IMG/VR virus record: IMGVR_UViG_3300009618_000021
Location: 1-34,644 of that record
From: a virus
Length of the DNA stretch: 34,644 nucleotides
Strand: one strand, 5' to 3'
Each line of letters opens with the position of its first letter. Position 1 is the first letter of the stretch. The translations under genes and the position numbers were made by a program. Shown piece by piece: positions 29,755 to 34,644 of this stretch. A model generated the notes under the pieces. It did not search any database, was not told the origin of the DNA, and worked only from the letters and a program-made list of their open reading frames with translations.

Positions 29755-30017
29755 TGCTGTATAAAGACTTGTATTGGGATTGCAAACAAGACGGGGTTTC
29801 GATTACCCCCGCCTCCACCAACTTCTCCATAGTTTTATATTATGGGGGCGTCAAGGTATCGATTGGTGTATATCAGGATATAGGACAGCACGAGCAGAAA
29901 CTCTCGTAAATCGGAATAAAACAATAACAGCCGATGAAACATTCGACTATTTGCCAATGGCCGCCTAAAACGGTTACGCAGCGGGCATCCTGGGAGCCTT
30001 GGAACAGAATCCCAGGA
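29755..30017 (+). ncRNA. ssrA: tmRNA, circularly permuted (two-piece)
   Basis: The acceptor piece comes first: T arm GGGGT/ACCCC with loop TTCGATT and CGCCTCC-A-CCA ending at 29820. A 23-base intervening segment (29821-29843) follows. The coding piece starts GGGGGCG at 29844 and includes the conserved GGTATCGATTGG. The 7-bp acceptor stem includes the G3.U70 pair recognised by alanyl-tRNA synthetase. The tag frame begins with resume codon GCC at 29930 and reads ADETFDYLPMAA, stop TAA at 29966. A terminal hairpin TCCTGGGA/TCCCAGGA closes at 30017. TGCTGT (29755) can pair with ACAGCA (29885). It rescues stalled ribosomes and tags products for degradation. The order CCA end, spacer, 5' end identifies the permuted form. 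Confidence 0.9.
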
Positions 30018-30027
30018 ATAAAATTAA

Positions 30028-30084
30028 ATGAATTATATTGTTTATAAACATACTAGTCCTTCATGAAAATCATATATTGGTCTA
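30028..30084 (+). pseudogene. relic of a GIY-YIG homing endonuclease
   Basis: From ATG 30028 the frame reads MNYIVYKHTSPS, a TGA stop, then KSYIGL. This matches the intact minus-strand protein at 7952 (YLIYKHTSPSGKSYIGY); the stop stands exactly where that protein has Gly (TGA for GGA). The reading decays after YIG. It lies eleven bases after the tmRNA end. Confidence 0.8.
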
Positions 30085-30094
30085 CTAAAAAGAA

Positions 30095-30535
30095 ATGAAT
30101 TCCCTAAATATATCCATGAAACTTATATTCCTATTAGTGTTTTTATTCTTACCCCTCCGTAGTCAACCGCTCATAGAAAAACAGATAACTTGTATTACTC
30201 AAGCTATCTATTATGAAGCTGGAAATCAAAAGACATTAGGAAAAGAAGCGGTTGCGTTTGTAATATTTAATCGAGTACAAAAATATAATTTAACTCCTTG
30301 TGAAGTAATTAACCAAAAAATTGGTAATTTAAAACAATTCACTTGGAAATCTGGTCCAATTAAATGTTGGAAACAATATATAACATCTTACCAAATAGCT
30401 CAAGATATGTATTGGAATTTAAATAATTATAAAGATCCTACTAAATGTGCTTTATATTTCCATGCATATTATGTTAATCCAAAATGGGCCTATCATAGGA
30501 CAATCCGTATTCAAGATCATATCTTCTTTAAATAA
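30095..30535 (+). CDS. SleB-like cell wall hydrolase with signal peptide
   Basis: A 146-residue protein with an N-terminal signal sequence (MKLIFLLVFLFLPLRSQ, from the in-frame ATG 30116) followed by ITQAIYYEAGNQ and AVAFVIFNRVQ, the SleB/Hydrolase_2 signature with the catalytic Glu in YYEA. The C-terminus includes YFHAYYVNPKWAYHRT, also typical. It should cleave peptidoglycan after export, so it may be an endolysin-type lytic enzyme. The start may be 30095 or 30116; neither has a good ribosome site. Confidence 0.82.
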   Translation: MNSLNISMKLIFLLVFLFLPLRSQPLIEKQITCITQAIYYEAGNQKTLGKEAVAFVIFNRVQKYNLTPCEVINQKIGNLKQFTWKSGPIKCWKQYITSYQIAQDMYWNLNNYKDPTKCALYFHAYYVNPKWAYHRTIRIQDHIFFK

Positions 30536-30536
30536 C

Positions 30537-30565
30537 TTGCTATCCTATTTGAATTGTGTTATAAT
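30537..30565 (+). promoter_or_regulatory. promoter TTGCTA-N17-TATAAT
   Basis: TTGCTA at 30537-30542 and TATAAT at 30560-30565. It shares TTGCTATCC and TTGTGTTATAAT with the promoter at 390. Downstream is GAAAGG and a 12-codon ORF (MHDFNYMIGIKF, ATG 30590) before the gp33-like gene. Confidence 0.7.
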
Positions 30566-30644
30566 ATAATTGAAAGGTAAAATTTATTATGCATGATTTT
30601 AATTATATGATTGGAATCAAGTTTTAGTAATTAGATTATGAAGC

Positions 30645-30989
30645 ATGAGTTATATAGATGATTGGGAAGAACGAATAGAAAAATGTGATGTATGCTCCAA
30701 TCCATTATATGAACATTGGAGAAGAAAACCATGTATGAAGAAAAAGAAAATAGATGAATCGGTAGACATTTTATTTATAGATCATCCATTATATCAAATA
30801 ACCCCAACAGCATTTTCATTAGAAATTGAAGATGTAGTTCGTAGAGAACGATTAGATTATTTTGATGCATTAATGAAATTATGTGAGAAATATGAAATTG
30901 AATATGAATCTGTTCCTAAATTGTTAACCAAAACAATGAAAGAAAAATTAGAAATGGTTGCAATAGAAAGGAGATTATTAAAAGTATAA
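30645..30989 (+). CDS. 33: late-transcription coactivator, T4 gp33-like
   Basis: A 114-residue protein (T4 gp33: 112). The C-terminal part SLEIEDVVRRERLDYFDALM, CEKYEIEYESVPKLL and KEKLEMVAIERRLL follows the pattern of gp33 (IEKMVEEFGMSYLEAT, E..SIPE..., EAIDENLL). It lies immediately before gene 59 as in T4. The N-terminus adds a cysteine cluster (CDVCSNPLYEHWRRKPC) that T4 gp33 lacks. Gp33 bridges RNA polymerase to the sliding clamp for late transcription, consistent with the TATAAATA-like elements in the window. Confidence 0.65.
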   Translation: MSYIDDWEERIEKCDVCSNPLYEHWRRKPCMKKKKIDESVDILFIDHPLYQITPTAFSLEIEDVVRRERLDYFDALMKLCEKYEIEYESVPKLLTKTMKEKLEMVAIERRLLKV

Positions 30990-30991
30990 TT

Positions 30992-31114
30992 ATGCTTTTA
31001 TTTTTATCAAATAAAGAGAAGATGAGTAAATCTCGTAAAGGGATTACTAAATCGGAGGAACATAAAATAAAAATACGAGAATCTCATTTAAGGAGATTCA
31101 ATGTCTCCCTATGA
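30992..31114 (+). pseudogene. NUMOD3 fragment of a homing endonuclease
   Basis: The frame MLLFLSNKEKMSKSRKGITK continues SEEHKIKIRESHLRRF and then ends. KEKMSKSRKGITKSEEHKIK is a NUMOD3 repeat as in the GIY-YIG proteins of this window, without any nuclease domain. It fills the gap between the gp33-like and gp59-like genes and supplies the ribosome site (AAGGAG) for the latter. Confidence 0.65.
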
Positions 31115-31736
31115 TGCTTTTGAATTATATATTGCCGTAAAAACACATTTTAATAGTCCAAGTTTTGATTTCCATAAATTCAATGGTAAAACCAGATTAA
31201 CACCCAATTCATTTGATAAGCGGGAAGATAAAGCATTTTTCTACCGTATTTGTAAAAAATATTCCAAAGCCAAATTAATTGATTTATTTGTAGCCAATTT
31301 TGTAGATAATCCAAATTTATGGATTGGTGATTTATTAGATGAAACTTCGGAAGCAATTTACATTGAATGGTTAAAAAAGATTGAAAGTCTTACATATCAT
31401 TTTTCAGAAGAATGCACCGGTTTATTGGAATGGGCTGAAATAAATGGATATACATTTAATGATTTATTTCGGATTAAAGAAGGAAATCATCCAATTATTG
31501 TTAGAATGGTATTACAGAGAATTATTAGTTTAGAAACATTTATTATTTTAGATCGTATATTAGGATGTGGTTTTAATTTTAATAAACGATTAACAGATAT
31601 AATTTGGAAAGATTTTTGGATGAAAATTTGTAAATATTCCCCCTTTATAAATATCAATTTGGAGAAATGTAAAAAACTACTCCGTGAAAAAATAAAACGG
31701 GAATACAAATATGCAATATGCGGAACTTCAAAATAG
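31101..31736 (+). CDS. 59: DNA helicase loader, T4 gp59-like
   Basis: A 211-residue all-helical protein (T4 gp59: 217). It shares the order FELYIAVKTHFN, DKAFFYRICKKYSK, FVANFVDNPNLWIGD, then IISLETFIILDRILG with gp59 (YKLYLMIKQHMN, DKYFFQKLSEKYK, FISNLVANQDAWIGD, IISFETFILLD). Gp59 loads gp41 helicase on gp32-coated forked DNA. The ATG follows AAGGAG with five-base spacing. It sits between the gp33-like gene and gp32, as in T4. Confidence 0.9.
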   Translation: MSPYDAFELYIAVKTHFNSPSFDFHKFNGKTRLTPNSFDKREDKAFFYRICKKYSKAKLIDLFVANFVDNPNLWIGDLLDETSEAIYIEWLKKIESLTYHFSEECTGLLEWAEINGYTFNDLFRIKEGNHPIIVRMVLQRIISLETFIILDRILGCGFNFNKRLTDIIWKDFWMKICKYSPFININLEKCKKLLREKIKREYKYAICGTSK

Positions 31737-31893
31737 TTATAACATCATTTGTAAAAAATTTAATCAAGCGGTAGAAAAAGCTAATGATGAAATTGCTAAA
31801 CGAGGTTGTTTAGAAATAGAAATTGCCACATTGAAAGAAGAATTAATCCGCACTTATCGAGAAATTTCGGAGTTAAAACATGCGAACATATGA
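31711..31893 (+). CDS. small coiled-coil protein (60 aa)
   Basis: MQYAELQNSYNIICKKFNQA, then KRGCLEIEIATLKEELIRT, with heptad-like hydrophobic spacing, suggesting a coiled coil along its whole length. It overlaps gene 59 by 26 bases and the next small gene by 14. Function unknown. Confidence 0.55.
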   Translation: MQYAELQNSYNIICKKFNQAVEKANDEIAKRGCLEIEIATLKEELIRTYREISELKHANI

Positions 31894-32032
31894 ATTGAAA
31901 ATTGAAACCAATGATATAGATTTAGTAAAAGAAATTAATGAAATTTTATTAAAATCTCATGATTATAAATTAACCACAACTGAAACTGTTATGGATAAAC
32001 TTTATCCTATTAACCTCAATGAACAAACCTAG
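31880..32032 (+). CDS. small hypothetical protein (50 aa)
   Basis: MRTYELKIETNDIDLVKEIN, ending LYPINLNEQT. A beta strand followed by a helix, of a compact alpha/beta type. It overlaps the coiled-coil gene and ends three bases before the gp32 promoter. Function unknown. Confidence 0.55.
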   Translation: MRTYELKIETNDIDLVKEINEILLKSHDYKLTTTETVMDKLYPINLNEQT

Positions 32033-32035
32033 CAC

Positions 32036-32064
32036 TTGACATTCTCGGTAATTTATGTTATAAT
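32036..32064 (+). promoter_or_regulatory. promoter TTGACA-N17-TATAAT for gp32
   Basis: Consensus TTGACA at 32036-32041 (CTTGACATT context) and TATAAT at 32059-32064 with 17-base spacing, among the strongest-looking promoters of the window. The start near 32071 gives a leader of about 115 bases. Confidence 0.88.
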
Positions 32065-32070
32065 ATAAAT

Positions 32071-32186
32071 AATAGTAGGTAATCGGGGCTGCCGGAAAGA
32101 GTTGTTACCCGGACGGATTACCTATATAACTACTTTCATTATGACTCATGTGGACAAGAAAATAAAAGGAAAAATAATATAAGCAT
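32071..32186 (+). promoter_or_regulatory. structured leader of gp32, possible translational operator
   Basis: TAGGTAATC (32076-32084) pairs with GATTACCTA (32116-32124). The same GGTAA can instead pair with TTACC at 32106-32110, so two structures exclude each other. CCGG/CCGG (32093-32112) may form an inner stem. The structure is followed by about 60 AT-rich bases without stable pairing up to AAAGGA and the ATG. T4 gp32 represses its own mRNA by binding a pseudoknot and the unstructured RNA next to it; this layout is similar. Confidence 0.6.
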
Positions 32187-33155
32187 ATGAGTTTTGCCAC
32201 ATATAAAAAAAATAGAACAGATTTAACTAAAATAAATAAAAGAGTAGAAGAGATTTCAGAAGGAAATAAAAATAAATTTAAAGATTCTCGATTTTGGAAA
32301 CCTACCGTAGATAAAGCTGGTACGGGTTCTGCTAAAATTCGTTTTCTACCTGCTCCTGAAGGGGAAGATCTTCCCTGGATCCAATATTACGAACATAATT
32401 TTGATGTAGATGGAAATTATTATATTGAATTGTGTCCTACTACACTTGGTCGTGAATGCCCCGTTTGTAAAGCGAATGGAGTTTTATGGAAGACCGAATT
32501 GGATGAAAATAGAAATATTGTAAAAAAGCGTAAACGCCAATTGCGGTATGTTTCTAATATTTTGGTATTAAAAGATAAAGAAACACCCGAAAACGAAGAT
32601 AAAGTATTTTTATATCAATATGGTCAGAAAATTTTCGAAAAAATTAAAGGTGCTTTAAAACCCAAGGATGAAGAAGATCCCGCAATTAATGTATTTGATT
32701 TTTGGGAAGGTGCAGATTTTAATCTCGATATCAAAAAGGTTGCAGGATATCGTAATTATGATGACAGTAAATTCCGTACCTCTTCACTTGCCTGTAGTGG
32801 AGATGAAACCAAAATGGAAAAGATTTATAAACAACTTTATAAATTACAACCATTTGTTGAAGAATCTAAATTTAAATCTTATGAGGAATTAGAAAAGAAA
32901 TTTAATGATACAGTTAATGGAGTTAAAGGAAAGATTCAAAAGAAAGCTGATGAATTATTTGGTGAAACTAAACTTGCGGAAGATGTAGCCAAAAAATCAC
33001 CATCTAAAAATGCTAAAGAAGAAAAAGAAACTAAAGCCCCTTGGGAAGAAGCTGTAAGAAAACCTTCCAAGAAAAAGAAAGAAATAACTACTGATTCAGA
33101 AGTAGTAGTTGAAAATGAAGATTCTTTAAATGATTATGAGAAATTATTAGATTAG
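32187..33155 (+). CDS. 32: single-stranded DNA-binding protein, T4 gp32-like
   Basis: A 322-residue gp32 homologue (T4: 301). The basic N-terminus (KKNRTDLTKINKR) would be the cooperativity domain. The core opens with KAGTGSAKIRFLPAPEGED and carries the zinc site H70, C83, C91, C94 (YYEHNF, ELCP, ECPVC), which matches T4 H64, C77, C87, C90. NILVLKDKETPENEDKVF and FEKIKGALKP follow the T4 order. The C-terminus is acidic (ENEDSLNDYEKLLD) for protein contacts. It coats replication-fork ssDNA with gp59, gp41 and gp61. It has its own promoter and a long structured leader. Confidence 0.93.
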   Translation: MSFATYKKNRTDLTKINKRVEEISEGNKNKFKDSRFWKPTVDKAGTGSAKIRFLPAPEGEDLPWIQYYEHNFDVDGNYYIELCPTTLGRECPVCKANGVLWKTELDENRNIVKKRKRQLRYVSNILVLKDKETPENEDKVFLYQYGQKIFEKIKGALKPKDEEDPAINVFDFWEGADFNLDIKKVAGYRNYDDSKFRTSSLACSGDETKMEKIYKQLYKLQPFVEESKFKSYEELEKKFNDTVNGVKGKIQKKADELFGETKLAEDVAKKSPSKNAKEEKETKAPWEEAVRKPSKKKKEITTDSEVVVENEDSLNDYEKLLD

Positions 33156-33184
33156 TCTTATCTACCAAGCGTAGAAAAAGATCT

Positions 33185-33214
33185 TATTCCGTTTACCTCG
33201 AGGTAAACGGAATA
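33185..33214. repeat. 30-base perfect palindrome after gp32
   Basis: TATTCCGTTTACCTC and GAGGTAAACGGAATA join to a 30-base perfect palindrome centred on CTCGAG, 29 bases after the gp32 stop. No T run follows, so a protein-binding site or RNA stability hairpin is as likely as a terminator. Confidence 0.85.
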
Positions 33215-33218
33215 TGCA

Positions 33219-33245
33219 GAGGGCATTTGTCCAGCAAATGCCCTC
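33219..33245. repeat. perfect 11-bp hairpin
   Basis: GAGGGCATTTG (33219-33229) pairs with CAAATGCCCTC (33235-33245) around TCCAG, four bases after the palindrome. The pair of GC-rich hairpins separates gp32 from the next gene; AAATT follows on the plus strand, so classic terminator form is lacking. Confidence 0.8.
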
Positions 33246-33271
33246 AAATTACACACAGAAAGAGGACACAT

Positions 33272-33523
33272 ATGGATGATAAACAAAAAACCATACAAAA
33301 TACTATCCAAGAGGGCAATCTTCGAGGTTGGGATGGAAATCACACACCATTTAAAATTAGATTAGATTTATTACAATTAGCCCATGATATTTTGACCAAC
33401 AATTTAAATAAAGAATGGGCGGCAAGAATACAAAATAAAGAGATAGTTGAATATCACAAATATTCTGTAGAAGATGTTCTTGATATTGCTCAAAAACTCC
33501 GTAAATTTGTTGATAATCGGTAA
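33272..33523 (+). CDS. conserved small phage protein (83 aa)
   Basis: ATG 33272 has AGAGGA upstream and is preferred to a longer in-frame start inside the hairpins. MDDKQKTIQNTIQEGNLRGW, then IRLDLLQLAHDILTNN and a C-terminal helix (SVEDVLDIAQKLRKFVDN). Similar small proteins with RLxLLxLAxDIL occur in T4-like marine phages near gp32. Function unknown. Confidence 0.6.
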   Translation: MDDKQKTIQNTIQEGNLRGWDGNHTPFKIRLDLLQLAHDILTNNLNKEWAARIQNKEIVEYHKYSVEDVLDIAQKLRKFVDNR

Positions 33524-33528
33524 TTTAG

Positions 33529-33547
33529 AGGGCACTATAGTTGCCCT
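33529..33547. terminator. short hairpin between convergent genes
   Basis: AGGGCA and TGCCCT pair around CTATAGT, exactly between the plus-strand stop (33523) and the stop of the minus-strand gene (33547). Possibly a weak bidirectional terminator; no T run. Confidence 0.4.
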
Positions 33548-34644
33548 TATCCACCACCAAAAGCATTTAATCTTCTTGTATCTCTATAAGTATTATCTAA
33601 ATTATTTGGATCTTGTTGTTGAGATAAAACCGCAGTTGTATTTAAATTTGTATTAGAAGGAATTATAACTGTAGAATTTGTTCCAGAAGTAGATTGCGTA
33701 GCTTTCAGATCTTCATTTTGTTTAGTCATAGCCATTATAGCTACACCAGATTGAGGTGGTGGCGGTGTTAATTGTCTAATATTATTTGAATCTGGTATTA
33801 AATCAGATGTTAATAAATCTGCATCTTCCTTACGTCTTGCAACTAATCCAGGTAATTCAGAATATCTTTCACCTGTTTTCTTATTTACAAATTTTCCTTG
33901 AGGGTCTTTGGCTTTTGTATATAATTTCATCCTTTTAGCAGCCCCTCTAAAATCACCTACATTCATATTTTCGGCAATATTAGGAATACCAGAAGGCACA
34001 TTATATGCAAAATCAACCAAAGAATCGAACATTTTTTGAGTAACAGGAGTATGCACATATTTTTTAACTAAGTTTTCTGCTTTTTGGACATCATGCAATA
34101 ATAAATTTTCTGCATCAGATTTGGTGATTTTTGTAAAATGTTCATTAGGTAAAATTTTATGGCCAAAACCAATTGAATACCCATTTACATCCCAATAAGG
34201 TGTTGGATGGAATTTATTACTAGCTTCACTTCCTTTAATTTTTTTATATCCATTATCATCTAGGTGCATATCTTGGATATCAACCACATTTTCATTAACT
34301 CCAGGTATGCCAAGAGATATCATTGTTGGGATTCCTTCAGATGGAACCAATTGTTGATTAATTGGAGACTGTTGTAGTTCAAGGGGTTGTTTTGACAAAT
34401 AATATTTCTGTAACAACTCTTTTTTATTTGTTTCAGTTCCTGCATTTTCTCCAAGATTAGTATTTTCTCCAGGAACAGCAATATGAATATTTCCTGTATC
34501 AATACCAGTTTCAATTTTTCCTGGTGGTAATTTACCACCAGCTGGTGGTAAAGGTTCTGCGGGAATTTCAGATTCTTTTTCCTTTTCTCTAGCCTTTTTT
34601 CTAAATTCACTTGCTTTATGAGAAGCCCAAGCACCTGGAACCCA
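33547..34644 (-). CDS. lysozyme-domain virion protein, C-terminal part (5' end off window)
   Basis: The frame is open to the right edge, with 365 codons visible. The upstream part (VPGAWASHKASEFRKKAREK, then Gly/Pro-rich APGENT-like linker) suggests a larger virion protein. The central domain is GH24/T4-lysozyme-like: KIKGSEASNKF (likely catalytic Glu), YWDVNGYSIGFGHKI (Asp and the GYxIGxGH loop, with Ser where T4 lysozyme has Thr26), then FDSLVDFAYNVPSGIPN. The Glu-Asp spacing is longer than in T4 lysozyme. The tail is Pro/Ser/Thr/Asn-rich and ends RRLNAFGGG. A tail or baseplate lysozyme is more likely than a free endolysin. Confidence 0.8.
   Translation of the reverse strand, partial: WVPGAWASHKASEFRKKAREKEKESEIPAEPLPPAGGKLPPGKIETGIDTGNIHIAVPGENTNLGENAGTETNKKELLQKYYLSKQPLELQQSPINQQLVPSEGIPTMISLGIPGVNENVVDIQDMHLDDNGYKKIKGSEASNKFHPTPYWDVNGYSIGFGHKILPNEHFTKITKSDAENLLLHDVQKAENLVKKYVHTPVTQKMFDSLVDFAYNVPSGIPNIAENMNVGDFRGAAKRMKLYTKAKDPQGKFVNKKTGERYSELPGLVARRKEDADLLTSDLIPDSNNIRQLTPPPPQSGVAIMAMTKQNEDLKATQSTSGTNSTVIIPSNTNLNTTAVLSQQQDPNNLDNTYRDTRRLNAFGGG

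Noticed and set aside
29606-29830. Minus-strand reading frame of 74 codons
   Set aside because: It lies antisense to the tmRNA precursor and its apparent openness follows from the RNA stems.
29774-29968. A 64-codon plus-strand reading frame
   Set aside because: It only reads through the tmRNA acceptor piece and tag; the real coding part is the 12-codon tag at its end.
32071-32130. A known metabolite riboswitch
   Set aside because: I could not match the conserved cores of the riboswitch classes I know; the resemblance to a gp32 operator layout is better supported.
34320-34634. Minus-strand reading frame of 104 codons
   Set aside because: The frame encoding the lysozyme-domain protein is open through this whole stretch and shows a natural composition; this one is its shadow.
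1-34644. CRISPR array, insertion sequence or integrase/attachment site
   Set aside because: No regularly spaced repeats, transposase, integrase or terminal inverted repeats were seen; mobile genes are limited to homing endonucleases and the intein.

Overview
The window is a gene-dense, AT-rich piece of a T4-like (myovirus-type) bacteriophage genome. This rests on recognisable T4-family replication and late-transcription proteins: gp41-type helicase, gp61-type primase, RNase H, gp33-like late coactivator, gp59 helicase loader and gp32 ssDNA-binding protein. They are mixed with short phage hypotheticals packed with ATGA/TAATG overlaps. A circularly permuted tmRNA gene and a class II (B12-dependent) ribonucleotide reductase suggest the host or tmRNA source is a lineage with two-piece tmRNA, such as alphaproteobacteria or cyanobacteria. 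The sequence alone does not fix the host.

Layout. 1-3.4 kb: end of a DNA methyltransferase, small hypotheticals and the replicative helicase. 3.4-7.4 kb: a 692-residue ParB-like/HExxH fusion, a ligase-like nucleotidyltransferase, a small ORF and a NadM-like adenylyltransferase, whose 3' end is overlapped by a minus-strand GIY-YIG endonuclease. 8-12.3 kb: probable late or structural genes, including an Ig-like repeat protein, behind a T4-late-like promoter. 12.3-14.8 kb: small conserved phage proteins, a structured RNA with its own promoter, and the primase. 14.8-17.8 kb: class II nrdJ broken into two genes by a split intein, with a free-standing HNH endonuclease gene between the halves. 17.8-26.9 kb: small proteins, a second GIY-YIG endonuclease, a metallophosphatase, a MazG-like protein, a PD-(D/E)XK nuclease, zinc-ribbon proteins and two decayed or frameshifted genes. 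27.1-33.2 kb: rnh ... 33-59-32, in the same relative order as T4, interrupted by a SprT-like protein, a tRNA-Pro, a structured RNA region, the permuted tmRNA, a SleB-like hydrolase and two homing-endonuclease relics. 33.5 kb to the end (minus strand): C-terminal part of a protein with a lysozyme-like domain.

How it works together. nrdJ, MazG and the nucleases serve nucleotide supply and DNA turnover. Gp41, gp61, gp59, gp32 and RNase H form a lagging-strand replisome. Gp33 implies T4-style late transcription, and TATAAATA/GATAAATA elements lie before several candidate late genes. Early-type promoters share an extended CTTGACATT -35 region. At four of them the start codon lies exactly six bases after the -10 box, which predicts leaderless mRNAs.

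The most unusual systems are the fractured nrdJ gene (split intein plus intercalated HNH gene), the permuted tmRNA with a legible tag ADETFDYLPMAA, the predicted leaderless promoters, a five-hairpin RNA before the primase, and a gp32 leader with mutually exclusive pairings that resembles a translational operator.
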